A DNA stretch of 64,000 bases, taken from contig NZ_JASF01000005.1 of assembly GCF_000622405.1 (NCBI RefSeq), forward strand, positions 2,666,001-2,730,000, written 5' to 3'. This stretch comes from Sulfitobacter donghicola DSW-25 = KCTC 12864 = JCM 14565. GTDB lineage: Bacteria > Pseudomonadota > Alphaproteobacteria > Rhodobacterales > Rhodobacteraceae. A program made the position numbers and the translations under genes. Below are positions 47,336-56,482 of this stretch, in pieces. Under the pieces are notes generated by a model. The model was not told where the DNA came from, ran no database searches, and saw only the letters and a program-made list of their open reading frames with translations. Positions within the stretch are counted from its first letter, which is position 1, and each line of letters starts with the position of its first letter.

Positions 47336-48558
47336 TGGACGGCACCAAAGGTTTCGATGACGCCCTCACAGGCGAACAGAAAATCCGCAACTTTAACATC
47401 AACTTTGGCCCACAGCACCCTGCGGCCCACGGCGTTTTGCGTTTGGTGCTAGAGCTGGACGGCGAGATTGTTGAGCGTTGCGACCCGCACATTGGCCTGC
47501 TGCACCGTGGCACCGAAAAACTGATGGAATCGCGTACCTACCTACAAAACCTGCCGTATTTTGACCGGTTGGATTATGTGGCCCCGATGAACCAAGAGCA
47601 CGCTTGGTGCTTGGCGATTGAGCGGCTGACAGGTGTGGAAGTGCCGCGCCGTGCGTCGCTGATCCGTGTTCTCTATTCAGAAATTGGCCGCATCCTGTCT
47701 CACCTGCTGAACGTCACCACACAGGCGATGGACGTTGGCGCGCTGACCCCACCGCTGTGGGGTTTTGAAGAGCGTGAAGACCTGATGATCTTTTATGAAC
47801 GCGCCTGTGGTGCCCGTCTGCACGCGGCGTACTTCCGCCCGGGCGGTGTGCATCAGGATCTGCCAGAGGCGCTGCTGGATGATATCGAGGCTTGGACGCA
47901 TAAGTTCCTGAGCGGCTTTATGGTCGATGTGGACACGCTGCTGACCGAAAACCGTATTTTTAAACAGCGTAACGTCGATATCGGCGTGGTGAGCGAACAA
48001 GACATCCAAGACTGGGGTTTCTCTGGTGTGATGGTGCGCGGCTCTGGCCTTGCATGGGATTTGCGCCGCGCGCAGCCCTATGAATGCTATGACGAGTTTG
48101 AGTTCCAGATCCCGACAGGAGTGAACGGCGATTGCTATGACCGCTATCTGGTGCGCATGGAAGAAATGCGCCAATCGGCCAGCATCATGTTGCAAGCGAT
48201 TGAAAAGCTGCGTGCCCCAGAAGGGAAGGGCGATGTCCTTGCCCGTGGTAAGATCACGCCGCCCAAACGCGCCGATATGAAGCAAAACATGGAAAGCCTG
48301 ATCCACCACTTCAAGCTTTACACCGAAGGGTTCCACGTGCCTGCGGGTGAGGTTTACGCTGCCGTTGAGGCTCCTAAAGGTGAGTTCGGCGTTTATCTGG
48401 TGGCTGACGGTTCCAACAAACCCTACCGCGCCAAATTGCGCGCGCCAGGATATCTGCACCTGCAGGCGATGGATTATGTCGCCAAAGGGCACCAGCTGGC
48501 TGATGTGGCCGCCATTATCGGCACGATGGACATCGTGTTTGGTGAGGTGGATCGCTGA
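47332..48558 (+). CDS. nuoD: NADH-quinone oxidoreductase subunit D
   Basis: The 49-kDa-type subunit that forms the quinone pocket with NuoB; 408 residues. Hallmarks are [20 protein letters not shown] (quinone-site His in the HPAAHG loop), [20 protein letters not shown] and the C-terminal [13 protein letters not shown]. The start codon is the first of two adjacent ATGs after GGAGG. Its stop overlaps the start of a small secreted-protein gene by 1 bp (TGATG). Confidence 0.95.
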
Positions 48559-48815
48559 TGCGGATTGCGGCGTTTATCTTTGTGATGTCAGCTTCTGCCG
48601 CTTTTGCGGCGGATAAGAAGGCTGAGCTGATCGAGGCGATGAACGCCAATGGCTGCAAGATGACGACGGCGCAAGCCAATGAACAAATGCCCAAGTTGGG
48701 TATCGATCGGGCGACCGCAATCGCGTTGTCGCGGGAAATGATGGCGGATGGTATTGCCAAATTCGCCGATGATGAAGAAACGCTGCTGCTGCTGCCCCCT
48801 GCGTGCAAAAGCTAA
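48558..48815 (+). CDS. Small secreted protein inside nuo operon (nuoD-nuoE)
   Basis: An 85-residue protein with a clean signal peptide (residues 1-17, cleavage after AFA, mature start ADKKAELIEAMNANGCKM). The mature part, about 68 residues, is helical, acidic, and contains exactly two cysteines, near its start (NGCKM) and three residues from the end (PPACKS), so a disulfide closing the domain is plausible. It overlaps the nuoD stop by 1 bp. Its location and coupling imply it is expressed with complex I. I know no function; a periplasmic role in assembly is conjecture. Confidence 0.75.
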   Translation: MRIAAFIFVMSASAAFAADKKAELIEAMNANGCKMTTAQANEQMPKLGIDRATAIALSREMMADGIAKFADDEETLLLLPPACKS

Positions 48816-48833
48816 GGCGACAAGGACAAAATT

Positions 48834-50018
48834 ATGCTGCGTAGATTGCACCCCGAACAACCCGATGCCTTTGCCTTTACCCCAGCCAACCAAGCATGGG
48901 CCGAAGCGCAGATGACCAAATACCCTGAGGGCCGTCAGGCCAGCGCGATTATTCCGCTGTTGTGGCGCGCGCAGGAGCAGGAGGGGTGGTTAACCCGTCC
49001 GGCCATCGAATACGTAAGCGAAATGTTGGGGATGGCCTATATTCGCGGCCTAGAGGTCGCGACATTCTACTTTATGTTCCAGTTGCAACCTGTTGGTTCT
49101 GTTGCGCATATCCAGATTTGCGGCACGACAACCTGCATGATTTGCGGCGCCGAAGACTTGATCGGCATCTGCAAGGAAAAGATCGCGCCCAACCCGCATG
49201 AGATTTCCGCCGATGGCAAATTCTCTTGGGAAGAAGTTGAATGTCTGGGCGCCTGTTCAAACGCGCCGATGGCCCAGATCGGCAAAGACTATTACGAAGA
49301 CCTGACAGGCGCGCGTTTGGTCGAGATGTTGGATGATTTGGCAGCGGGTAAGGTGCCGACACCTGGTCCACAAAATGGTCGATATGCCTCGGAACCGCTG
49401 AGCGGTTTGACCTCTTTGACCGACCATGAAAGCGGCAAGACACAGTATAACGCCTCGGTGCAACTGGCCACAGATATCGGAGATACGGTCAAACGTATTG
49501 ACGGGACCGAGGTTCCGCTGTTGGCGCCATGGCAGGGCAAAGCCGCTAATTCGGCCAAGAAACCAGCCAAGGCAAAACCAGCCGCCAAGAAACCAGCCGC
49601 GCCAACAAAAGCAAAAACTGAGCCGAAAGCCGCAGCCAAGGCCGAGCCTGCATCAAAGGCTCCGACACAAAAGGCGGCGGGCAAAAAGGCGGCGGGCACC
49701 GCAGCAAAAGCTGCCGCTACAGCTGCGCCGAAAAAGCCGCGCACAATGAAGGCACCCCGCAAAGCAGGGGCGGATGATTTGAAGCTGATCAAGGGCATTG
49801 GGCCTAAACTTGAACAGACTGTGAATTCACTTGGATTTTTCCATTTTGACCAAATCGCAAAATGGGGGCAAGATGAGCTTGCTTGGGTCGATCAGAACCT
49901 AGAAGGCTTTAAGGGCCGCGCATCAAGAGATGGTTGGGTTGAACAGGCGGAAAAGCTGGCGCGAGGCGAAGAAACCGAGTTCTCTGCAAAGGCAAGTAAA
50001 GATGGTCGTTACGACTAA
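48834..50018 (+). CDS. nuoE: NADH-quinone oxidoreductase subunit E with C-terminal HhH extension
   Basis: The 24-kDa subunit, carrying the N1a 2Fe-2S cluster, with a long tail; 394 residues against about 165-240 for ordinary NuoE. The thioredoxin-like core (1-180) has all four ligands: Cys96 and Cys101 in QICGTTTC, Cys137 and Cys141 in [11 protein letters not shown]. Residues about 235-312 are a Lys/Ala/Pro linker. Residues 314-394 form a domain with the hairpin motif [11 protein letters not shown] and a conserved [16 protein letters not shown]. The same terminal domain ends the next gene product. HhH hairpins usually bind nucleic acid or protein. Confidence 0.92.
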   Translation: MLRRLHPEQPDAFAFTPANQAWAEAQMTKYPEGRQASAIIPLLWRAQEQEGWLTRPAIEYVSEMLGMAYIRGLEVATFYFMFQLQPVGSVAHIQICGTTTCMICGAEDLIGICKEKIAPNPHEISADGKFSWEEVECLGACSNAPMAQIGKDYYEDLTGARLVEMLDDLAAGKVPTPGPQNGRYASEPLSGLTSLTDHESGKTQYNASVQLATDIGDTVKRIDGTEVPLLAPWQGKAANSAKKPAKAKPAAKKPAAPTKAKTEPKAAAKAEPASKAPTQKAAGKKAAGTAAKAAATAAPKKPRTMKAPRKAGADDLKLIKGIGPKLEQTVNSLGFFHFDQIAKWGQDELAWVDQNLEGFKGRASRDGWVEQAEKLARGEETEFSAKASKDGRYD

Positions 50019-50055
50019 CGGCTGCCACAATCCATCTGGGGGATAGATTTTAAGC

Positions 50056-51255
50056 ATGGCATCGACAGATAATAACTCAAACTGCTCAACGAATTGCGGC
50101 TGGGGGGCGGTTGTGATCGGCCTGCTGGCCTTTCTTATTCTTAAGTTTCCGGCTGATTACCGTTTCTTGCCCGCTCTGCTGATTGCAGTATTGATCGGTC
50201 TCGTGGCGTGGTGGGTTTTGAAATGGCTTGTTTGCCGTGACGAAACCGGATCGGCAGGGGCTGTCAGTGCAGGGGCCGCGGGCGCGGCGACAACAGCAGC
50301 GGGCGCTGCTGCGGCTGTAGCGGCCACAAGTTCTGACGCAGCCGCGAAGGGCTCTACGCAGGCTTCATCCTTTGCATCCAGCACAGGTTCGGCATCAGCA
50401 GCCGACGCTGAAAGCACGTCATCTGCAAAACCTGCTGCGGTAGCTGCATCTGCTTCGGACGCGAGCGTTTCAAGCGCAAGCACAGCGTCGACGGAAGCCG
50501 CGGTGAACGTTCAGCCCTCCAAGCCTCTTGCTGGTGAGAAAGAACTGGCCGAGCGCAAGGGTGATTGGAAATATGAAGGCCAATCAAGCGATGAGGTAAC
50601 ATCTAAAAAAACTGAAAAGGCGACAGACGCTCCAAAAGCGAAAGCCGCGTCGACTGCTAAGGCCAAAGCACCAGCAAAGGCCGCGTCGACTGCTAAGGCC
50701 AAAGCACCAGCAAAGGCCGCATCGACCGCTAAGGCCAAAGCACCAGCAAAAGCCGCGTCGACTGCCAAGGCGAAAGCGCCAGCAAAGGCCGCGTCGACTG
50801 CCAAGGCGAAAGCGCCAGCAAAGGCCGCATCGACCGCTAAGGCGAAAGCGCCAGCGAAAGCCGCATCGACCGCTAAGGCCAAAGCGCCAGCAAAGGCCGC
50901 ATCGACCACTAAAGCCAAGGCACCAGCAAAGGCCGCGACAAAAGAAAAAGCGTCATCGGCAAAGACCTCTGCTGCGACTGCTAAACCAGCCTCACTCTTG
51001 AGTGCTGCGCGCCCAGAGGGCAAAGACGACTTGAAGCTGATTAGCGGTGTTGGACCTAAACTGGAACAAACCCTTAATGATTTGGGTGTTTACCACTTTG
51101 ATCAGGTTAGCAAATGGAAGAAGAAAGACATCGCATGGGTCGACGACAATCTGCGCTTTAAGGGGCGGATTGAACGGGACGACTGGATGTCACAGGCCAA
51201 GATTTTGGCAAAAGGCGGCGAGACCGAGTTCTCGAAGCGTAAAAAGAAGAAGTAA
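50056..51255 (+). CDS. Membrane-anchored Ala/Lys-repeat protein with HhH domain
   Basis: A 399-residue protein encoded between nuoE and nuoF. The N-terminus has a hydrophobic hairpin (about 15-32 and 37-56) next to two Cys (NCSTNCGWG). An Ala/Ser-rich low-complexity stretch (65-165) follows. Residues 197-292 are eight repeats of a 12-residue unit AASTAKAKAPAK, resembling histone-H1-like tails. Residues 324-395 match the NuoE terminal domain (about 46 of 71 positions identical by eye, including GPKLEQT and ETEFS). It is probably anchored in the inner membrane with a long basic cytoplasmic arm. Function unknown; DNA or membrane-surface binding, or docking to NuoE, are possibilities. Confidence 0.85.
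   Translation: MASTDNNSNCSTNCGWGAVVIGLLAFLILKFPADYRFLPALLIAVLIGLVAWWVLKWLVCRDETGSAGAVSAGAAGAATTAAGAAAAVAATSSDAAAKGSTQASSFASSTGSASAADAESTSSAKPAAVAASASDASVSSASTASTEAAVNVQPSKPLAGEKELAERKGDWKYEGQSSDEVTSKKTEKATDAPKAKAASTAKAKAPAKAASTAKAKAPAKAASTAKAKAPAKAASTAKAKAPAKAASTAKAKAPAKAASTAKAKAPAKAASTAKAKAPAKAASTTKAKAPAKAATKEKASSAKTSAATAKPASLLSAARPEGKDDLKLISGVGPKLEQTLNDLGVYHFDQVSKWKKKDIAWVDDNLRFKGRIERDDWMSQAKILAKGGETEFSKRKKKK
50644..50931 (+). repeat. Eight tandem 36-bp in-frame repeats
   Basis: Eight contiguous 36-bp units lie within the gene at 50056-51255, each encoding AASTAKAKAPAK. Differences between units fall almost wholly at synonymous third positions (for example GCGTCGACT against GCATCGACC). The only amino-acid change I see is Ala to Thr in the eighth unit. 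There are no spacers. Confidence 0.95.
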
Positions 51256-51270
51256 GCATAGGAGCCGACT

Positions 51271-51495
51271 GTGGCGGACAACGACGAAAAGCTGTCGCGC
51301 GATGGTCGGCGCCTTGCATTGACAAGTGCCGCAGGTGCGATCGTCTTCTTGGGGATCGAATTTGCAGGGGCCACTTTGGGGTGGTCCAACCAAACAATGG
51401 GCCTATTGGAACTCGGCATCGCAGCTGTGTTTTTGTGGGTCTTTATACAAGCATTCAGCATGTGGCGTCGTCGCCACTCTGAGAAAGACGGATAA
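51271..51495 (+). CDS. Small membrane protein in nuo operon (DUF5337-like)
   Basis: A 74-residue protein with a charged N-terminus ([10 protein letters not shown]) and two hydrophobic helices (about 17-35 and 42-62), ending in a basic/charged tail [11 protein letters not shown]. It resembles the DUF5337 family, found in the complex I operon of Rhodobacterales; I am moderately sure. Translation starts at GTG after TAGGAG. It lies 5 bp before nuoF. A small membrane accessory or assembly protein is plausible, but nothing is shown. Confidence 0.75.
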   Translation: MADNDEKLSRDGRRLALTSAAGAIVFLGIEFAGATLGWSNQTMGLLELGIAAVFLWVFIQAFSMWRRRHSEKDG

Positions 51496-51500
51496 GCAGT

Positions 51501-52799
51501 ATGTTGCAGGACAAAGACCGGATCTTCACCAATATCTACGGTATGCATGACCGCACGCTAAAAGGCGCGCAGGCGCGTGGGCATTGGGATGGGACTGCAG
51601 CGATCATCAAGAAGGGTCGCGATTGGATCATCGACGAGATGAAAGCATCAGGGCTGCGTGGCCGTGGTGGGGCGGGTTTCCCAACGGGTCTTAAGTGGTC
51701 GTTTATGCCAAAAGAAAGCGATGGCCGCCCATCCTATCTGGTCGTGAACGCCGATGAATCCGAGCCGGGCACCTGCAAAGACCGTGAAATCATGCGCCAT
51801 GATCCTCATACGCTGATCGAGGGGTGCTTGATTGCCTCGTTCGCGATGAATGCGAATGCCTGCTATATCTACATTCGCGGCGAATACATCCGCGAAAAAG
51901 AGGCGCTGCAGGCCGCGATTGACGAGGCTTACGAGGCTGGTTTGGTTGGCAAGAACGCCTGCAAATCCGGTTGGGATTTTGATATCTATCTGCACCATGG
52001 TGCTGGCGCCTACATCTGCGGTGAAGAAACCGCCTTGTTGGAAAGCCTTGAAGGCAAAAAAGGCATGCCACGGATGAAGCCACCGTTTCCGGCGGGGGCG
52101 GGCCTATATGGTTGCCCAACGACTGTGAACAACGTTGAATCCATTGCTGTCGTGCCAACGATCCTGCGTCGTGGCGGTTCGTGGTTTGCTGGCTTTGGTC
52201 GCCCGAACAATACGGGCACCAAGCTGTTTGCGATTTCTGGCCACGTGAATAATCCTTGTGTCGTCGAAGAAGAGATGAGCATCAGCTTTGAAGAGCTGAT
52301 CGAAAAGCACTGCGGCGGCATTCGTGGGGGCTGGGATAACCTAAAAGCGGTAATTCCGGGCGGTTCTTCGGTGCCGATGGTTCCAGGTGAAGCAATGCGT
52401 AATGCGACGATGGATTTCGACTATCTGCGCAACGAATTGCAATCCGGTCTGGGAACGGCCGCTGTTATTGTGATGGATCAGAACACAGATATCGTAAAAG
52501 CGATCTGGCGTTTGTCCAAATTCTATAAACACGAAAGCTGTGGCCAGTGTACGCCGTGCCGTGAGGGGACGGGTTGGATGATGCGTGTGATGGATCGTTT
52601 GGTAAAAGGCGATGCAGAACCCGAAGAGATCGACATGCTGCTGGACGTCACCAAGCAGGTTGAAGGCCACACAATCTGTGCATTGGGCGATGCGGCTGCT
52701 TGGCCGATCCAAGGTCTGATCCGCCACTTCCGCAGCGACATCGAAGAGCGCATTGCGCACAAGCGTGGTGGTCAAAAAGTAGCAGTGGCGGCGGAATAA
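51501..52799 (+). CDS. nuoF: NADH-quinone oxidoreductase subunit F
   Basis: The 51-kDa subunit with FMN, the NADH site and 4Fe-4S cluster N3; 432 residues. [20 protein letters not shown] is the NADH-binding glycine loop, [16 protein letters not shown] the FMN site, and the cluster ligands are in [14 protein letters not shown], with a fourth Cys in [33 protein letters not shown] is also diagnostic. It ends 3 bp before the MAPEG gene. Confidence 0.96.
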   Translation: MLQDKDRIFTNIYGMHDRTLKGAQARGHWDGTAAIIKKGRDWIIDEMKASGLRGRGGAGFPTGLKWSFMPKESDGRPSYLVVNADESEPGTCKDREIMRHDPHTLIEGCLIASFAMNANACYIYIRGEYIREKEALQAAIDEAYEAGLVGKNACKSGWDFDIYLHHGAGAYICGEETALLESLEGKKGMPRMKPPFPAGAGLYGCPTTVNNVESIAVVPTILRRGGSWFAGFGRPNNTGTKLFAISGHVNNPCVVEEEMSISFEELIEKHCGGIRGGWDNLKAVIPGGSSVPMVPGEAMRNATMDFDYLRNELQSGLGTAAVIVMDQNTDIVKAIWRLSKFYKHESCGQCTPCREGTGWMMRVMDRLVKGDAEPEEIDMLLDVTKQVEGHTICALGDAAAWPIQGLIRHFRSDIEERIAHKRGGQKVAVAAE

Positions 52800-52802
52800 A
52801 CC

Positions 52803-53213
52803 ATGGAAAACTTTGCTGAATATAGCCACGCAATTGCGGCATTGGGGTTTTGGGCGATCTTGGTCATCGTTCTGACTGCTTTGTCGACAATGGGGCGATC
52901 ACCAGAAAACCGCAGCGCATCGGGTAAACCTGTGCGCAACTATAGCGATCCAGCCTATCGCCGTGAGCGGGCCTTTATGAATGCAATCGAAGCTTCAGGC
53001 CCATTTATTGCGGTAACTGTTGGGGCGATTCTAATTGGCGCGTCTCCGTTTAAGGTGAACCTTTTTGCTTCGATCTTTATCGTTGCGCGGGTTGCTATGG
53101 CGATTGTTCACATCAAAACCGAGATCCAGCCATTGCGGTCGATCTTCTGGGCCGTTGCTATGGTGACGATACTGGCGCAAGCAATTTTGGTCGTGACCAC
53201 GGCTCTTTTCTGA
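52803..53213 (+). CDS. MAPEG-family membrane protein in nuo operon
   Basis: A 136-residue integral membrane protein with four helices (about 8-28, 57-75, 78-97, 113-135). The segment AFMNAIEASGPFIAVTVGA and ARVAMAIVHI match the MAPEG superfamily (membrane-associated proteins in eicosanoid and glutathione metabolism). Arg/Asn/Glu residues in RRERAFMNAIE are the conserved family residues. It follows nuoF by 3 bp. Whether it binds glutathione or lipids is unknown; bacterial MAPEG proteins are largely uncharacterised. Confidence 0.85.
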   Translation: MENFAEYSHAIAALGFWAILVIVLTALSTMGRSPENRSASGKPVRNYSDPAYRRERAFMNAIEASGPFIAVTVGAILIGASPFKVNLFASIFIVARVAMAIVHIKTEIQPLRSIFWAVAMVTILAQAILVVTTALF

Positions 53214-53282
53214 AAATTGCCTGAAGGGGTTTGAACAGGGGGCCAAATAGGATCCTTACAGGGCACTGGGAAAAGGTTGGTT

Positions 53283-53522
53283 ATGGGTTTCTTCCGAAAT
53301 GTTTTGGACGGCGTGCTGAGCTTTTGCGCGTTCCTACTAACGCTGGTTGTTTTCGCGGCCCCTGCATGGGCTACTTATCTGGCGGTAACCGCGGGTTTGG
53401 TCACAGCTTGGATTTATGTGCCGGCGGTTGGGATGCTTTATGTTGGCGCTAATCTTGCAATTGCGTTTTTGCGCAAGGCATTGGACGGGGTATCTCCTTT
53501 GCGCACGCGCAAAAGGTCTTAA
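53283..53522 (+). CDS. Small two-helix membrane protein
   Basis: A 79-residue protein, mostly hydrophobic, with two membrane helices (about 10-28 and 31-55) and a basic tail ending RTRKRS. I do not recognise a family. A TTG at 53277 is in frame, but the ATG at 53283 has AAAAGG six bases upstream. It lies 69 bp after the MAPEG gene within the nuo operon and is followed by a terminator-like hairpin. Confidence 0.6.
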   Translation: MGFFRNVLDGVLSFCAFLLTLVVFAAPAWATYLAVTAGLVTAWIYVPAVGMLYVGANLAIAFLRKALDGVSPLRTRKRS

Positions 53523-53532
53523 ACGAAGAAGC

Positions 53533-53553
53533 GCTGGCCCTGCCAGCTGTTTT
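53533..53553 (+). terminator. Terminator-like hairpin inside nuo operon
   Basis: GCTGGC (53533-53538) pairs with GCCAGC (53542-53547) across a CCT loop, followed by TGTTTT (53548-53553). The stem is short but GC-rich and has a U-run, so it could end or attenuate part of the transcript coming from nuoA-F. Confidence 0.5.
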
Positions 53554-53614
53554 GCGCAATAACGGGTGCAAATACGCGCAATAAACCGCACCGATGAGTG
53601 TGGAGGAGACGGTG

Positions 53615-53947
53615 ATGAAAGTTTGGATGGGATTCGTTTTTTGTGCGGGGCTTCTCGTAGGATGTACATCCCCTGAAGATCGGATCTTTTTTGACGGTCA
53701 GTTTTATAATTCAAAATTGCGTAAGGTCGATCGCCAGTTGGATCAATTCGTCGTCACGGTAAGGCCTGTTTCCAAGTCCCTTGAGGGGGCACGTGAGGCA
53801 GGGCGCTATGAGGCGACAGTTTATTGTGTGAACGCTTTTGGTTCTTCTGATATTATTTGGATCGCAGGTCCGGATGCTGCGGATGACCAGTTGAACATCG
53901 AAAAGGACACATTGACGCTGCGGGGCAACTGCCCCAGCGCAAGATAG
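53615..53947 (+). CDS. Small lipoprotein in nuo operon
   Basis: A 110-residue predicted lipoprotein. The lipobox LLVGC gives the modified Cys at about residue 17. The mature domain of about 94 residues, with strand-rich sequence, includes DRIFFDGQFYNSKLRKV and ATVYCVNAFGSSDIIWI and two further cysteines (in VYCVN and GNCPS near the C-terminus) that could pair. The frame extends upstream to 53594, but the ATG at 53615 follows GAGGAG and begins the lipoprotein signal. The family is not recognised. Confidence 0.7.
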   Translation: MKVWMGFVFCAGLLVGCTSPEDRIFFDGQFYNSKLRKVDRQLDQFVVTVRPVSKSLEGAREAGRYEATVYCVNAFGSSDIIWIAGPDAADDQLNIEKDTLTLRGNCPSAR

Positions 53948-53982
53948 GAAGGGCAAAGGTGCGAAACCCCATTGGGATCGCG

Positions 53983-53999
53983 TTGTTATTGCATAACAA
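53983..53999. promoter_or_regulatory. 7-3-7 palindrome upstream of the nuoG section
   Basis: TTGTTAT-TGC-ATAACAA is a perfect inverted repeat with a 3-nt centre. It lies in the 113-bp gap between the lipoprotein gene and the next secreted-protein gene. Its AT-rich composition makes an RNA hairpin weak, so a protein-binding site (for example MarR-type) is more likely. The same gap repeats GGGCAAAG twice. Confidence 0.45.
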
Positions 54000-54060
54000 A
54001 GGGACAAAGCCCCATCTGCACAAAGGGCAAAGACCCGATATGCACTTGAGGAGAGTATGA

Positions 54061-54462
54061 ATGCGTAAACTGTTTTTTACATTGAGTATCTTGGCGCTGT
54101 CCGCCGGGAGTGTCGCGGCAAAGCAACCCTTGCGTGATGTGAAAATAGTGGATGACGCTGTCTTTGATGTGGCGGTGGCTGACAAAATTCGCAAAGAATG
54201 TCCGGATATTTCCGCTCGTGTTGTCAAAGCTCTAACACTTTATCGTTCAGTTCGTTCCAAAGCGCGCGCTTTGGGGTATAGCGATGAAGAGATTGAAGCC
54301 TACGGCGACTCGGATCAGGAAAAGGCGCGGATGCGTGCCAAAGGCGAAGCATATTTACGGGCCAACGGGGTTGTTGCTTCGGACCCGCAAAGTTATTGCG
54401 CGGTAGGGCGCAAAGAGATTCAAAAGGCGAGCCGCATCGGTTCGTTGCTGAGAGAAAAGTGA
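54061..54462 (+). CDS. Secreted helical protein in nuo operon (DUF5333-like)
   Basis: A 133-residue protein with a signal peptide (residues 1-20, cleavage after VAA, mature start [15 protein letters not shown]). The mature domain is helical, with two cysteines (KECPDI and SYCAVG), and resembles the DUF5333 family of Rhodobacterales; the assignment is moderate. GAGGAG precedes the ATG. It ends 4 bp before nuoG. Together with other secreted Cys-pair proteins in this operon it may act at the periplasmic face of complex I, which is inference. Confidence 0.72.
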   Translation: MRKLFFTLSILALSAGSVAAKQPLRDVKIVDDAVFDVAVADKIRKECPDISARVVKALTLYRSVRSKARALGYSDEEIEAYGDSDQEKARMRAKGEAYLRANGVVASDPQSYCAVGRKEIQKASRIGSLLREK

Positions 54463-54466
54463 CACC

Positions 54467-56482
54467 ATGAGCGATATTCGCAAGATCATCATCGACGGTA
54501 AAGAAGTAGAAGCCGAAGGCGCAATGACGCTTATTCAGGCTTGTGAACAGGTTGGCGTGGAAATTCCGCGTTTTTGTTACCACGAACGCCTAACGATCGC
54601 CGGTAACTGCCGTATGTGTCTTGTCGAAGTTGTCGGCGGTCCGCCAAAGCCAGCAGCAAGCTGTGCGATGCAGGTCCGTGATCTGCGCCCCGGTCCCGAG
54701 GGGCAGCCGCCCGTTGTGAAAACAAACTCGCCCATGGTTAAGAAAGCCCGTGAAGGGGTGATGGAATTCCTTCTGATTAACCACCCGCTGGATTGCCCGA
54801 TTTGCGATCAGGGGGGCGAATGTGATCTGCAAGATCAGGCGATGGCCTATGGTGTGGATTTCTCGCGTTTCCGCGAACCAAAGCGCGCAACAGATGATCT
54901 GGACCTTGGTCCGCTGGTCGAAACCCATATGACCCGCTGCATTTCCTGCACGCGCTGTGTGCGTTTCACCACCGAAGTTGCTGGCATCACCCAGATGGGC
55001 CAGACAGGTCGCGGTGAGGATGCCGAGATTACAGCCTATTTGGGCGAAACCCTTGATAGCAACATGCAGGGGAACATCATTGATCTTTGCCCTGTTGGTG
55101 CGCTGGTCTCTAAACCTTATGCCTTTACTGCGCGCCCTTGGGAACTGACCAAAACCGAATCTATCGATGTTATGGATGCTTTGGGCTCTAACATTCGCGT
55201 CGATACAAAGGGCCGCGAAGTGATGCGGTTCTTGCCGCGGAACCATGATGGTGTGAATGAGGAATGGATTTCGGACAAGACGCGCTTTGTCTGGGATGGT
55301 CTGCGCAAGCAGCGTCTGGATACGCCCTATATCCGTGAAAACGGCAAGCTGCGCAAAGCAGAGTGGCCCGAAGCCTTGGCCGCAGCAGCTGCTGCGATGA
55401 AGGGTAAAAAGCTTGGCGGCCTTGTTGGCGATCTGGTTCCAACCGAAGCGGCCTTTGCGCTGAAGCAGCTGATCGAGGGGCAGGGCGGTTCCGTTGAATG
55501 TCGCACGGATGGGGCCAAGCTTCCTGCTGGTAACCGGTCTGGTTATGTTGGCACCGCAGCGATCGAGGACATCGACACGGCAGAAGCAATCATGCTGATC
55601 GGCACCAACCCCGCTGTTGAGGCGCCTGTGTTAAACGCGCGCATTCGCAAGGCGTGGACGCGCGGTGCTGGCGTTGGTGTTGTCGGACCAAAGGTCGATT
55701 TGACCTATGAAACAATGCACATCGGCGATGGCCCTGAAGTGATGAATGACCTGCTCAAGCGGGATCACTCTGAAGTTGCTGGAAAACCTTCCATTATCAT
55801 CGTGGGTATGGGCGCCTTGGCCCGTCCGGATGGCGCCGAAGTATTGGCGGCAGCGATGGCCCTTGCTGAAAGCACCAAGTCCGGCTTTATGATCCTGCAT
55901 ACAGCAGCGGGTCGCGTTGGCGCGATGGATGTTGGTGCAACGGCCGAAGGCGGCGTGCCCGAAGTGACCTCGGCTGAGGTGATCTATAACCTTGGCGCTG
56001 ATGAGGGTGACATTCCCGCTGGCCCATTTGTGATTTATCAGGGGTCGCATGGCGATCGCGGCGCGCACCGCGCAGATATCATTCTGCCCGCAGCGGCCTA
56101 TACCGAAGAAAGCGGCCTGTTTGTAAACACAGAAGGTCGCCCGCAAATGGCTGAACGGGCCAGCTTTGCACCGGGGCAGGCGAAAGAAAACTGGGCGATT
56201 CTAAGAGCGTTGAGCGCGGAGCTGGATGCGACATTGCCCTATTCATCGCTTGCTCAGCTGCGTCAGGCATTGGTTGGCGCGCATCCGCACCTTGGTAAGA
56301 TTGACCAATTGGCCGAAAATGAGTGGGCGCCAACAAAACAGGGCAAGCTTGCCTCGGCTGCGTTCACCTACGCAATGGCGGATTTTTACCTCAGCAACCC
56401 GATTGCACGTGCATCCAGTCTGATGGCCGAGCTTTCCGCGAATGCCAAGGAACGCAATGCGGCGGCGATGGCGGCAGAGTGA
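54467..56482 (+). CDS. nuoG: NADH-quinone oxidoreductase subunit G
   Basis: The 75-kDa subunit with several FeS clusters; 671 residues. The N-terminal ferredoxin domain has [19 protein letters not shown] and the Cys of SCAMQV (cluster N1b). [20 protein letters not shown] carries N5 (with a His ligand) and the following region N4 ([12 protein letters not shown] and [11 protein letters not shown]). The C-terminal molybdopterin-oxidoreductase-like domain (about 225-671) lacks the N7 Cys motif, as in mitochondrial-type subunits. Its stop overlaps the GTG start of the next lipoprotein gene. Confidence 0.96.
   Translation: MSDIRKIIIDGKEVEAEGAMTLIQACEQVGVEIPRFCYHERLTIAGNCRMCLVEVVGGPPKPAASCAMQVRDLRPGPEGQPPVVKTNSPMVKKAREGVMEFLLINHPLDCPICDQGGECDLQDQAMAYGVDFSRFREPKRATDDLDLGPLVETHMTRCISCTRCVRFTTEVAGITQMGQTGRGEDAEITAYLGETLDSNMQGNIIDLCPVGALVSKPYAFTARPWELTKTESIDVMDALGSNIRVDTKGREVMRFLPRNHDGVNEEWISDKTRFVWDGLRKQRLDTPYIRENGKLRKAEWPEALAAAAAAMKGKKLGGLVGDLVPTEAAFALKQLIEGQGGSVECRTDGAKLPAGNRSGYVGTAAIEDIDTAEAIMLIGTNPAVEAPVLNARIRKAWTRGAGVGVVGPKVDLTYETMHIGDGPEVMNDLLKRDHSEVAGKPSIIIVGMGALARPDGAEVLAAAMALAESTKSGFMILHTAAGRVGAMDVGATAEGGVPEVTSAEVIYNLGADEGDIPAGPFVIYQGSHGDRGAHRADIILPAAAYTEESGLFVNTEGRPQMAERASFAPGQAKENWAILRALSAELDATLPYSSLAQLRQALVGAHPHLGKIDQLAENEWAPTKQGKLASAAFTYAMADFYLSNPIARASSLMAELSANAKERNAAAMAAE

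Noticed and set aside
50644..50931. Eight 36-bp repeats resembling a CRISPR repeat length
   Set aside because: Units are contiguous with no spacers, are in frame, and encode a repeated peptide; there are no cas genes.
50511..51023. Open frame of 170 codons antisense to the Ala/Lys repeat region
   Set aside because: It is produced by the repetitive, GC-biased coding strand; the predicted product is an Ala/Phe repeat with no support.
53948..54060. Repeated GGGCAAAG and ACAAAG words in the gap before the secreted-protein gene
   Set aside because: Too short and irregular for a defined repeat element; only the 7-3-7 palindrome was kept.
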